Shown here in pieces: positions 43,674 through 52,281 of a stretch of 54,318 nt of DNA (its first letter is position 1; every line of letters starts with the position of its first letter). A program made the position numbers and the translations under genes. The DNA lies in the NCBI GenBank assembly GCA_024643545.1, contig JAHEMR010000037.1, forward strand, positions 1-54,318, written 5' to 3'. This stretch comes from Crocinitomicaceae bacterium (GTDB lineage: Bacteria > Bacteroidota > Bacteroidia > Flavobacteriales_D > Crocinitomicaceae). Below the pieces are notes generated by a model, which had not been told where the DNA came from, searched no databases, and was given only the letters and a program-made list of their open reading frames with translations.

Positions 43674-44993
43674 ATGAATCAATTCAAAAAAGTCGCTTTT
43701 TATACGCTTGGATGTAAATTAAATTTCTCCGAGACCTCTACGATATCCAGATTGTTTGAGGACGCTGGATTTGCGAAGGTTGGATTCGAGGAGCATCCCG
43801 ATGTTTACGTAATAAATACTTGTTCTGTGACTGAAAATGCTGACAAGAAATGTAAGCAATTGGTGAAACGCGCGAAAAAGATTAATCCGGATTCATTTGT
43901 GGTGATTGTCGGTTGTTATGCCCAGTTAAAACCTACTGAAATTGCAGAAATCACTGGTGTTAACATGGTTTTAGGTGCGAATGAAAAATTCAACATCCTT
44001 GAACACTTAGAAAAAATTGATCAAAATACAGAAGAAACAATTGTTTCATTCGACAATATCAAAGAAACCAAGGAGTTTGTTCCTTCTTATTCGTTTGGCG
44101 ATCGCACGCGTTCCTTTTTAAAGGTTCAAGATGGGTGTGACTATTTCTGCACCTTTTGTACGATTCCACTTGCACGTGGGAAAAGTAGAAATGCAACGAT
44201 AGAAGAAACAGTTCTAGAAGCGAAAAAAATTGCTGAAACAAAAATTCGAGAGGTTGTATTAACAGGAGTAAATATTGGAGACTTTGGACAAGGGAGCGAC
44301 GAAGATTTTTATCAATTAATTCAAGCCCTGGATCAGGTTGAGGGAATTGATCGCTACCGAATTTCTTCCATCGAACCCAATTTATTATCAAACGAAATCA
44401 TTGATTTTTGTTTATCAAAATCACAACGTTTTGTTCCGCATTTTCATGTTCCACTCCAATCAGGTAGTGATCGCATACTCAAGTTGATGCGCAGGAAATA
44501 TGAACGCGCTTTGTATGCAGAACGAGTGAATCAAATAAAATCACTTCGTTCAGATGCATGTATTGGGGTCGATGTGATTGTTGGATTTCCTGGAGAAACG
44601 GATGAAGACTTCATGGAAACAATCGACTTCTTGAAGGAATTGGACATTTCCTATTTACACGTTTTCACCTATTCGGAAAGAGCGAATACAGGCGCGCCCA
44701 AATTGGGTGAAGCGGTTCCAATGGAAGTTCGCCGCGAACGAAGCAAACAATTACACTTGCTTTCAGACCGTAAAAAAAGACAGTTTTACACCGAAAACAT
44801 AGGTTCAGTGCGAACTGTTTTATTTGAGCAGGAAGAAGACGAGGGAATCATGTATGGATTCACCGAAAATTATGTTAAAGTAAAATATCCCTATCAGTCG
44901 GACTTAGTAAATACATTTCAAACGATCAAACTTTTGGACATGGACCGAGATGGAATCATGAAATGTGAATTAATGTCCCTAATCAATGTATAA
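43674..44993 (+). CDS. mtaB: tRNA t6A37 methylthiotransferase
   Basis: 439 aa. N-terminal UPF0004 domain with cluster cysteines C14, C50 and C81. Radical SAM motif CxxxCxxC at C155, C159 and C162 (GCDYFCTFCTIP). A TRAM-like domain lies at the C-terminus. The sequence order matches MtaB (YqeV type), which converts t6A37 to ms2t6A37 in ANN-decoding tRNAs, rather than MiaB. First gene of a plus-strand run with the pterin genes; 3 bp to the next. Confidence 0.92.
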   Translation: MNQFKKVAFYTLGCKLNFSETSTISRLFEDAGFAKVGFEEHPDVYVINTCSVTENADKKCKQLVKRAKKINPDSFVVIVGCYAQLKPTEIAEITGVNMVLGANEKFNILEHLEKIDQNTEETIVSFDNIKETKEFVPSYSFGDRTRSFLKVQDGCDYFCTFCTIPLARGKSRNATIEETVLEAKKIAETKIREVVLTGVNIGDFGQGSDEDFYQLIQALDQVEGIDRYRISSIEPNLLSNEIIDFCLSKSQRFVPHFHVPLQSGSDRILKLMRRKYERALYAERVNQIKSLRSDACIGVDVIVGFPGETDEDFMETIDFLKELDISYLHVFTYSERANTGAPKLGEAVPMEVRRERSKQLHLLSDRKKRQFYTENIGSVRTVLFEQEEDEGIMYGFTENYVKVKYPYQSDLVNTFQTIKLLDMDRDGIMKCELMSLINV

Positions 44994-44996
44994 GCT

Positions 44997-45428
44997 ATGA
45001 AAACAGTTTACATTACCCGAAGAGAAACGTTTAATGCCGCGCATAAACTTTGGAGACCAGAATGGAGTGATGAGAAAAACCAAGAAGTTTTTGGGAAATG
45101 TTCGAATCACAATTGGCATGGACACAATTTCCAATTGTATATTACCGTGAAAGGAGTTCCACATCCAGAAACTGGATTTGTGATTAACCTTAAATTACTC
45201 AGTGTACTCGTGCGAGAACACATCATTGAGGCACTGGATCACAAAAATTTAAATTTAGATGTCCCTTTTTTGGAAGGAATTATGGCATCAACTGAAAACT
45301 TAGCAATTGCCATTTGGGACATCCTAGACCCACTCGTACAGGAACATGGAGGAGAAATGGCCAAAATCAAACTCATCGAAACTGAAAATAACTTTGTGGA
45401 ATATTTCGGTGGCAAAGAACCTTTTTAG
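44997..45428 (+). CDS. 6-pyruvoyl-tetrahydropterin synthase/QueD family enzyme
   Basis: 143 aa. Zinc ligands H16, H41 and H43 (NAAHK and WHGHN). The candidate catalytic Cys C35 is spaced CxxxxxHGH, the pattern of 6-pyruvoyl-tetrahydropterin synthase (PTPS-II), whereas classical QueD has CxxxHGH. D81 and H82 (ALDHKNLNLD) complete the relay. It uses dihydroneopterin triphosphate, the product of GTP cyclohydrolase I encoded next door. It could serve queuosine synthesis or a biopterin-like cofactor; motif spacing favours the latter slightly. Confidence 0.85.
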   Translation: MKTVYITRRETFNAAHKLWRPEWSDEKNQEVFGKCSNHNWHGHNFQLYITVKGVPHPETGFVINLKLLSVLVREHIIEALDHKNLNLDVPFLEGIMASTENLAIAIWDILDPLVQEHGGEMAKIKLIETENNFVEYFGGKEPF

Positions 45429-45474
45429 CTTTCCTTCGTTGTTAGTTTAAAGAAATATTCAAAAACTAATAAGA

Positions 45475-46026
45475 ATGGAAGAACATTATCGCTCAATCAT
45501 CGAACAAATCGGTGAAGACCCAGAACGAGAAGGATTATTAAAAACACCTGAAAGGGTAGCTAAAGCGATGAAGTTTTTAACGCACGGATACGACATCAAT
45601 CCGGACGAAATTATTCGCCAAGCTATTTTCCATGAGGACTATTCCGAAATGGTGATCGTAAAACACATCGAAGTTTATTCCATGTGCGAACACCACATGC
45701 TTCCATTCTTTGGAAAAGCACACATTGCGTACATTCCCGATGGGAAAATTGTTGGTTTAAGCAAGCTTCCTCGCGTTGTAGATGCGTATGCGCGTCGTTT
45801 ACAAGTGCAGGAAAGATTGACATTAGAAATTCGTGATTGCATTCAGCGTACACTCGAACCTAAAGGTGTCGCTGTCGTTATTGAATGTTGTCATATGTGC
45901 ATGCAAATGCGCGGAGTACAAAAACAAAATTCTGTTACAACGACAAGTGCATTTACAGGATTATTTTTAGAGAACGATGCAACGAGAAAAGAATTTATTA
46001 ATTTAGTACAAGCTAAATTATATTAA
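45475..46026 (+). CDS. folE: GTP cyclohydrolase I
   Basis: 183 aa. Zinc ligands C71 and H74 ([10 protein letters not shown]) and C142 (CCHMCM). [20 protein letters not shown] is the family signature. It converts GTP to 7,8-dihydroneopterin triphosphate, the entry to folate, queuosine and biopterin. It follows the PTPS-type gene by 46 bp, placing source and consumer of the same intermediate together, and is one base from the BI-1 family gene. Confidence 0.96.
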   Translation: MEEHYRSIIEQIGEDPEREGLLKTPERVAKAMKFLTHGYDINPDEIIRQAIFHEDYSEMVIVKHIEVYSMCEHHMLPFFGKAHIAYIPDGKIVGLSKLPRVVDAYARRLQVQERLTLEIRDCIQRTLEPKGVAVVIECCHMCMQMRGVQKQNSVTTTSAFTGLFLENDATRKEFINLVQAKLY

Positions 46027-46027
46027 T

Positions 46028-46738
46028 ATGAATGACTATTTAAACAATGAACAGTCTGTTTCCTCAGACATCGCCAGAGATTTTATTCGCAGTGTGTACA
46101 CGTACATGTTCGCTGCATTGAGTATTTCAGGTATTATCGCGTACACGGTTGGAACGAATCCAGCATACATCGCTACCCTTTTCTTAACAGAAACGGGAGT
46201 TTCTCCTTTGTTTTACGTTGTTATGTTCTCACCGATTGTGGTGGTGTTTGCGATGAGCATGGGACTTGAACGCATGTCCATGAAAACGATTTTATTGCTT
46301 TTCATCGTCTATTCCGTTCTCATGGGACTCAGCTTGTCGTTTATTTTCATGATTTATTCGATGGGATCCATTGCGCTTACCTTCTTCGCCGCATCAGGAG
46401 CATTTGGAATCATGGCCGTTTTGGGATACACCACAAAAACAGATTTAACGAAGTTTGGTAGTTTATTGTACATGGCACTTGGAGGAATCATCATCGCAAG
46501 TATCATCAACATGTTCATGCAAAGTTCTGGTATGGACAAAATGATCACCTATATTGGTGTATTTGTCTTTACTGGACTTGTTGCATATAAAATGCAAATG
46601 TTAAAAGAAATGGCACACAATGCTGAGATGAACGAAGAGCAACGCAGTAAAATGGCATTGTTTGGTGGACTATCTCTATACATTACCTTCATCAATTTAT
46701 TCCTTACACTTCTTCGTCTTTTCGGAAGTAGAGATTAA
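46028..46738 (+). CDS. Bax inhibitor-1/YccA family membrane protein
   Basis: 236 aa with seven predicted membrane helices, beginning near residue 20 (VYTYMFAALSISGIIAYTVG) and ending in YITFINLFLTLLRLFGSRD. The spacing and the acidic/amphipathic C-terminal region fit the BI-1 (TMBIM/YccA) family, whose bacterial members include a pH-gated calcium leak channel; others bind the FtsH protease. The actual function here is unknown. Cotranscribed with folE, with an intrinsic terminator 20 bp after the stop. Confidence 0.88.
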   Translation: MNDYLNNEQSVSSDIARDFIRSVYTYMFAALSISGIIAYTVGTNPAYIATLFLTETGVSPLFYVVMFSPIVVVFAMSMGLERMSMKTILLLFIVYSVLMGLSLSFIFMIYSMGSIALTFFAASGAFGIMAVLGYTTKTDLTKFGSLLYMALGGIIIASIINMFMQSSGMDKMITYIGVFVFTGLVAYKMQMLKEMAHNAEMNEEQRSKMALFGGLSLYITFINLFLTLLRLFGSRD

Positions 46739-46757
46739 GTTGGTGTTAAATCATTTT

Positions 46758-46785
46758 AAAAGCCCTTTTAAAGGGCTTTTTTTTT
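46758..46785 (+). terminator. Intrinsic terminator after BI-1 gene
   Basis: Arms AAAAGCCCTT and AAGGGCTTTT around TTA, followed by more T residues. It ends the mtaB to BI-1 run. Confidence 0.9.
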
Positions 46786-46818
46786 GTCTAAACTGAAGGA
46801 TATAAGCAAAACAATTCC

Positions 46819-46826
46819 TATTTTTG
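46819..46826 (+). promoter_or_regulatory. Candidate -7 box (TATTTTTG) for the 32-aa gene
   Basis: Exact TAnnTTTG match between the terminator and the small gene at 46845, 18 nt before its ATG. Confidence 0.4.
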
Positions 46827-46844
46827 AAGTCTAAAACAAACATT

Positions 46845-46943
46845 ATGTCAGATAATTTCTTCGAAGGGTCGACTGCAGCAGTAGGAACAATTTATACGAT
46901 TATTGCTTTATCTATCCTGATTTCTGTCCTTATTTGGGGATAG
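46845..46943 (+). CDS. 32-aa single-span membrane peptide
   Basis: ATG at 46845, TAG at 46941-46943. The peptide starts MSDNFFEGSTAAVGTIYT and ends in a hydrophobic helix IIALSILISVLIWG, so it should span the inner membrane once with a short polar N-terminus. It has a terminator upstream, a candidate promoter between, and a separate gene after. Peptides of this size often serve as small subunits of membrane complexes; no partner is identifiable. Missed by length-limited gene callers. Confidence 0.5.
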   Translation: MSDNFFEGSTAAVGTIYTIIALSILISVLIWG

Positions 46944-46981
46944 TATCAACTTCGTTTTCCATTCATCAACATTGTTGAATT

Positions 46982-48493
46982 ATGCCTTTCAACTCCGTAT
47001 TTTCTTGGTTGATTGGAAGACGTATGACGCGTATCAATGATTACCGTCAAAATCCCATACCGAATCAATTAGACACCTTTAACTTTCTTTTGAATAATGG
47101 AAAGGAAACTGTTTACGGCCAAAAAATTGGTCTGACAGAAATACATGATGTTGATTCCTTTCAACGGAACATTCCATTAAGCGATTACGGTACGATAAAA
47201 CCCTACATCGAAGCATCGATTGCTGGTACTGAATCCCAATTATGGCCTGGAAAAACAAGTTGGTTTGCGAAGTCCTCTGGAACCACAGCCGACCGAATCA
47301 AAATTTTACCCATTACCCAAGATTCGCTTTTACAAAATCACTATGCGAATGGCAAGGACTTACTTGCGCAATACTATGCAAATCATTCCAAGCGCAAATT
47401 ATACAACGCGAAACATTTAATTATAGGCGGAAGTGGAAAAATTGATCAGTCCGAAGATGGAGTTTTCATTGGAGATTTGTCCGCAATTATCATCAATCAC
47501 CTACCTACTTGGACCGAATTAAGACGAACGCCAAAGAAAGACATTGCATTACTCGAAAATTGGGAGGAAAAACTGGAGCGAATGGCGGAATCCGTTCTAG
47601 ACGAGAACATTTGCATTATTGCGGGAATCCCTAGTTGGACCCTACTCCTATTGAAAAAAGTACTAGAGAAATCTGGAAAGGATTCCATTGCAGAAGTATG
47701 GCCGAATCTTGAGCTTTATATTCATGGCGGCATGTCTTTCAAGCCTTACCAAGCAGCATTTAATGAAATCCTTCAAATCCCATCCATGAATTACGTAGAA
47801 TCCTACAATTCATCCGAAGGATATTTTGGACTTCAAGATCAAACCACATCGAAAGATCTTTTGCTATTAACGAATTCTCAGGTTTTCTATGAGTTCATTC
47901 CCATGAAGGAATTCGACGGTTTAAACTCTAAAACAATCGTAAGCTTGGAAAATGTAGAGGTGGACAAAGAATATGCTTTAGTCATTACGACATCCTCTGG
48001 ACTTTGGCGCTATATCATTGGTGACACCGTACGATTTAGTGAAATACACCCCTTTCGATTTGTGGTCAGCGGAAGGACCAGTCATTACATCAATGCCTTT
48101 GGAGAAAAACTCATCATTGAACATGCCGATAAGGCAATTAGTACAGCAGCGCTTCGAACGCATGCACAAATTAGCGATTACACTGCCGCACCTTATTTTG
48201 ACGAAGAAAAAGTGATTGGTGGACATCACTGGCTGATTGAATTCAGAGAAGAACCAAACGATGAGGGACAGTTTTTAGAAGAGCTAGATCAGTTGTTGAA
48301 AAACGAGAACGCGGATTACGATGCAAAACGAAAGGACAGCATCAACATTGGTTATCCGAAAATGACGAAAGTCCCAAGTGGCACCTTTCATCATTGGCTG
48401 AAGTCCAAAGGGAAATTAGGAGGACAACACAAAGTACCAAGGTTAATGAATGACGCCACATTATTAAATGAAATTCTTAACTTAAAAGCATGA
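46982..48493 (+). CDS. GH3 auxin-responsive-promoter family adenylating enzyme
   Basis: 503 aa, the GH3 family of acyl-adenylate-forming enzymes. The ATP/AMP motif is FAKSSGTTADRIK (~94-106). YNSSEGYFGLQD (~278-289) and LWRYIIGDTVRF (~340-351) are also conserved, and a C-terminal domain follows. In plants GH3 joins amino acids to auxin or jasmonate; bacterial members, scattered in Bacteroidota and others, have few known substrates. It likely makes an amide or thioester from a carboxylic acid. Its stop overlaps the next start by 4 bp. Confidence 0.85.
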   Translation: MPFNSVFSWLIGRRMTRINDYRQNPIPNQLDTFNFLLNNGKETVYGQKIGLTEIHDVDSFQRNIPLSDYGTIKPYIEASIAGTESQLWPGKTSWFAKSSGTTADRIKILPITQDSLLQNHYANGKDLLAQYYANHSKRKLYNAKHLIIGGSGKIDQSEDGVFIGDLSAIIINHLPTWTELRRTPKKDIALLENWEEKLERMAESVLDENICIIAGIPSWTLLLLKKVLEKSGKDSIAEVWPNLELYIHGGMSFKPYQAAFNEILQIPSMNYVESYNSSEGYFGLQDQTTSKDLLLLTNSQVFYEFIPMKEFDGLNSKTIVSLENVEVDKEYALVITTSSGLWRYIIGDTVRFSEIHPFRFVVSGRTSHYINAFGEKLIIEHADKAISTAALRTHAQISDYTAAPYFDEEKVIGGHHWLIEFREEPNDEGQFLEELDQLLKNENADYDAKRKDSINIGYPKMTKVPSGTFHHWLKSKGKLGGQHKVPRLMNDATLLNEILNLKA

Positions 48494-49305
48494 GATTCCT
48501 TGTTTTACTCCTGTTGATTCCATGGCAATTACTTTCGCAAGAAAAACCGTTAACGCTTGTTGAAACGTATGAATCTCCCGCAGATATTAGTTATTGGACC
48601 ATTGATGCCCAAGGCAATTTATTGTTAAGTTCTGGAAACAATGTGCTCAAAAAAGCGATTCAAGGAGACCGGAAATTCAATCAAACATTTAAATCTTTGA
48701 GTGATATTCAGTCAATTGCTCCAATTAACGCGATGAAAATACTCTTGTTTTCAGAATTGCAGCAGTCCGTAACCATTGTGGACAACACCCTAACACAGCA
48801 AGGAGAATTATTGGACTTAAGTGAACTTGGTTTTTCCAATGTGAGTCACATTTGTGTATCCAACCGTCCGAATTTAATTTGGGTATTCGATCAATTTCGA
48901 TCCAACCTTTGCTTAGTCGACTTCAACCAACAAAAAATAGTTCAACAAGTACAAAATAGCCTTCAAGATGAATCGGGTATCGTACAGATGATCGAATACC
49001 ATGATCAGCTTTATGTACTTTTTCAATCTGGAAAAGTGAAATGTTATGACTTCTTGTTAAATTATGTGGAAACGTATGAACTTCCGAAGAGCGAACAAAT
49101 ACAAATTCGAAATAATACCTTTTATCTTTTAAATATGGGTAAAGTTGAATCACGAACTTTTCGTTTTGCACAAGCTCCGCCCTACTGGAGTATCCCAAGT
49201 AACGAGCAAATTAGTTCATTTTATTTGAACTCAGATTTTCTTGGTATCCAGAAAGGAAGGACCATATTCATTTACAGAATCAACAAAAGCAATAAAATCG
49301 AATGA
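48490..49305 (+). CDS. Exported propeller-like protein
   Basis: 271 aa. Signal peptide FLVLLLLIPWQLLSQ. The mature part has repeating beta-strand patterns such as YWTIDAQGNLLLSSGNNVLK and HICVSNRPNLIWVFDQFRSN, resembling a small beta-propeller without clear NHL or kelch signatures. No catalytic motif. The 4-bp ATGA overlap with the GH3 gene suggests co-translation; a functional link is possible but unshown. Confidence 0.65.
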   Translation: MRFLVLLLLIPWQLLSQEKPLTLVETYESPADISYWTIDAQGNLLLSSGNNVLKKAIQGDRKFNQTFKSLSDIQSIAPINAMKILLFSELQQSVTIVDNTLTQQGELLDLSELGFSNVSHICVSNRPNLIWVFDQFRSNLCLVDFNQQKIVQQVQNSLQDESGIVQMIEYHDQLYVLFQSGKVKCYDFLLNYVETYELPKSEQIQIRNNTFYLLNMGKVESRTFRFAQAPPYWSIPSNEQISSFYLNSDFLGIQKGRTIFIYRINKSNKIE

Positions 49306-49450
49306 GTCCAGCTCAAACGATTCTTTTTCAAGCTAATTTGGTTTCCATTCAAAAAGACTGTAAAAATTGCCTGAATTCCATAAAATACTAGCTTTCCGCT
49401 TTTTTTCTTCCTCGAAAATATCGTAAATTAGCGTTTCTAAAAAGGAAAAT

Positions 49451-50065
49451 ATGCACGTTGCAATCGCAGGAAACATCGGATCGGGTAAAACCACATTAAC
49501 AAACTTATTGTCAAAACATTATGGCTGGGAAACACACTATGAGGATGTTGACCAAAATCCGTATTTGAATGATTTCTACGATGACATGCAACGCTGGTCT
49601 TTCAACCTGCAAATTTACTATTTGAACAGTCGTTTTACGCAAATTCAAGAAATCAAGGAAACAGCGCATACTGTAATTCAAGACCGAACAATATACGAGG
49701 ATGCATTCATTTTTGCACCGAATTTACATTCAATGGGCTTGATGACAACTAGAGATTTTGAAAATTATTTCTCTCTGTTCAACTTGATGGATGGATTTGT
49801 TTCTGCTCCAGATTTATTGATTTATTTGCGTGCGAGTGTACCAACATTGGTAAATCAGATTCAACAACGTGGACGTGATTACGAAGAAAGCATTCGTTTA
49901 GATTACTTGAAACGATTGAACGAACGTTACGAAGCTTGGATCTCTACTTACGACAAAGGAAAAGTACTGATTATTGATATCGATAACAATCGCTTCCCTG
50001 AAAATCAAGAGGATTTAGGTAAAATCATCAATTCAATTGATGCGGAAATCAACGGTTTATTCTAA
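49451..50065 (+). CDS. Deoxynucleoside kinase
   Basis: 204 aa. P-loop AGNIGSGKTT (~6-15). The dNK family marks include YEDVDQNPYLNDFYDD (acidic catalytic region), IQDRTIYEDAFIFA (DRS-like motif) and a lid-type RGRDYEESI. It phosphorylates deoxyadenosine, deoxyguanosine or related salvage substrates to monophosphates; exact preference cannot be read. It precedes the heptose epimerase gene by 9 bp. Confidence 0.9.
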   Translation: MHVAIAGNIGSGKTTLTNLLSKHYGWETHYEDVDQNPYLNDFYDDMQRWSFNLQIYYLNSRFTQIQEIKETAHTVIQDRTIYEDAFIFAPNLHSMGLMTTRDFENYFSLFNLMDGFVSAPDLLIYLRASVPTLVNQIQQRGRDYEESIRLDYLKRLNERYEAWISTYDKGKVLIIDIDNNRFPENQEDLGKIINSIDAEINGLF

Positions 50066-50074
50066 AATAATCAC

Positions 50075-51031
50075 ATGATAGTTGTCACTGGTTCAGCCGG
50101 ATTTATTGCAAGTTACTTAGTAGATCACCTCAATGAACTTGGACATTCAGACCTGATTCTTGTCGATGATTTTACGAAACTCGACAAAGAAGAGAATTGG
50201 AAAAACACTCAGTTTAGCCAGAAAATTGAACGATCAGAATTTATCGAATGGTTCAAAAAGCATGCAAACGAAGTGGAATTTGTCTTCCATTTAGGCGCGC
50301 GAACAGATACAACAGAAAAGGACTTAGATATTCTGGACCAATTAAACTTGAATTATACGAAGTCCATTTGGAGCATTTGTACTGAACTCCACATTCCATT
50401 GGTTTATGCAAGTAGCGCCGCAACCTACGGTTTGGGTGAATATGGCTACGAAGATAACAATGAGGTAATTCCAAATTTGAAACCCTTGAATCCTTATGGG
50501 ATTTCCAAGAACGAATTTGATAAATGGGCAATTCAGCAGGAAAACACGCCTCCTTTTTGGGCAGGACTGAAATTCTTTAATGTCTATGGTCCAAAAGAAT
50601 ACCACAAAGGAAGAATGGCAAGCGTTGTATTCCATACACACCGACAAATCAAAGAAAAGGGACACATGCAATTGTTCCGTTCGCACAATCCTGAATACAA
50701 AGATGGTGAACAACTTCGTGACTTCGTTTATGTAAAGGATGTCGCAAACGTATGTGAATTCTTCATGAAACATCAGAAAAACTCCGGTATTTACAACCTT
50801 GGATCCGGAAAAGCGAGAACCTTCTTAGATTTGGCAAGTTTAACGTTTGAAGCCCTTGGACTCGAACCATCTATTTCGTTTATCGATACGCCGATTGACA
50901 TTCGCGACAAATACCAATATTTCACAGAAGCAAACATGTCAAAATTAAAGGCGATTGGCTATCCACATGACTTTTACACCTTGGAAGAAGGCATCTCGGA
51001 TTACGTGAAAAACTACTTGGAAAAGCGTTAA
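50075..51031 (+). CDS. rfaD: ADP-L-glycero-D-manno-heptose-6-epimerase
   Basis: 318 aa, extended short-chain dehydrogenase. Motifs: N-terminal nucleotide-binding GSAGFIAS (third Gly of the usual GxxGxxG replaced by Ala), FHLGARTDTTEKD, YASSAATYG (catalytic Ser/Thr region), NPYGISKNEFDKWA (YxxxK, with N and P before the Tyr), and FNVYGPKEYHKGRMASVVFH, which is specific for RfaD/HldD. It makes the L,D-heptose donor for the lipopolysaccharide core. Its 3' end overlaps the convergent cysN by 4 bp. Confidence 0.9.
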   Translation: MIVVTGSAGFIASYLVDHLNELGHSDLILVDDFTKLDKEENWKNTQFSQKIERSEFIEWFKKHANEVEFVFHLGARTDTTEKDLDILDQLNLNYTKSIWSICTELHIPLVYASSAATYGLGEYGYEDNNEVIPNLKPLNPYGISKNEFDKWAIQQENTPPFWAGLKFFNVYGPKEYHKGRMASVVFHTHRQIKEKGHMQLFRSHNPEYKDGEQLRDFVYVKDVANVCEFFMKHQKNSGIYNLGSGKARTFLDLASLTFEALGLEPSISFIDTPIDIRDKYQYFTEANMSKLKAIGYPHDFYTLEEGISDYVKNYLEKR

Positions 51032-52281
51032 GAAATCATTCCAACAGCTAAAGTTTGATTGGATTGTTCGTCTATGAGTATGAACGACCCCGTTGCCTTG
51101 TTTTTTCGATACGCATCCACATAAATAGGACCTGCTAATTGCAATTCTACTCGTGCGATATCGTTTGTCCGCAATTCAGACCTTTCTTCATCTCGCACCA
51201 ATGTTTCCATGTCGTAGACATACAAAACGGATTTCAGCATCGCCTTCACTTCGTTTGTTGTGTGACGTAAAATGTATTTGCGTCCAGGAATATACGCTTG
51301 AGAACTCATCCAACAAATCGTCGCTGATAGTTGCCGCACTTCTTCCGCTTGGTTATTCGGTTTTACCAGCAAATTCCCACGTGAAATATCCAATTCATCC
51401 GTCAATTCAAGCGAAATGGACTGTGGTGCAAACGCTTCCATTTGTGGGCCATTCATCCCCATGATGGATTTAATGTTGGAAAGCTGTTGGCCAGGCAGCA
51501 CCATGATTTCGTCTCCAACGCGAACTATCCCACTTTCAATTTTTCCAGCATAAGCACGGTAATCCTGTACGGAACCTTGATCCACGCGGATGGGATGTTG
51601 AACAGGAAAACGAAAATCGATGAGATTGATTTCATTTGCTACAGATAAATTCTCCAAAGTATGGAGCAAGGTTGCTCCTTGATACCAATCCATTTTTTCT
51701 GATCGGTGTACGATGTTATCTCCATTCAAAGCTGAAACTGGAATAAACTGCACATCCACAATAGCCAATTTGGCTGAAAAATCTTGAAAAGAGGACACAA
51801 TTTGCTCAAATGCTTCTTTACTGTTATTGACGAGGTCCATCTTATTCACACACACAATCAAATGCTGTATTTGCAGGAGTGAGGCAATGAAACTATGACG
51901 GCGTGTTTGCTCCACCACACCTTTTCGTGCATCGATGAGAATGATTGCTGCATTTGCTGTGGATGCACCTGTAACCATGTTTCGTGTATACTGAAGGTGT
52001 CCGGGTGTGTCAGCGATGATGAATTTTCGGTTTTCAGTAGTAAAATACCGGTACGCCACATCAATGGTAATTCCTTGTGCGCGTTCATCTTTTAGTCCAT
52101 CGGTGAAAAGGGACAAGTCGATTTCCGATAATCCTTTGCGTTTAGAAATTCGTTGGACCAGGTCAATTTGATCTTGCGGAATCTGCTTGCAATCGTACAG
52201 CAAACGTCCGATTAAGGTGCTTTTCCCATCGTCAACACTTCCAGCGGTCGTAAAACGTAATATGTCTTTCGTTTGCGTCAT
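51028..52281 (-). CDS. cysN: Sulfate adenylyltransferase subunit 1 (GTPase)
   Basis: 417 aa. GTPase motifs: AGSVDDGKSTLIGRLLYDCK (P-loop), GITIDVAYRYF (switch I), IADTPGHLQYTRNM (G3) and CVNKMDLVNNS (G4), followed by EF-Tu-like beta domains. It has no C-terminal APS kinase domain, which is consistent with a separate cysC. It couples GTP hydrolysis to APS formation with CysD. It starts on the last base of the cysD stop codon (TAATG). Confidence 0.95.
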   Translation of the reverse strand: MTQTKDILRFTTAGSVDDGKSTLIGRLLYDCKQIPQDQIDLVQRISKRKGLSEIDLSLFTDGLKDERAQGITIDVAYRYFTTENRKFIIADTPGHLQYTRNMVTGASTANAAIILIDARKGVVEQTRRHSFIASLLQIQHLIVCVNKMDLVNNSKEAFEQIVSSFQDFSAKLAIVDVQFIPVSALNGDNIVHRSEKMDWYQGATLLHTLENLSVANEINLIDFRFPVQHPIRVDQGSVQDYRAYAGKIESGIVRVGDEIMVLPGQQLSNIKSIMGMNGPQMEAFAPQSISLELTDELDISRGNLLVKPNNQAEEVRQLSATICWMSSQAYIPGRKYILRHTTNEVKAMLKSVLYVYDMETLVRDEERSELRTNDIARVELQLAGPIYVDAYRKNKATGSFILIDEQSNQTLAVGMIS

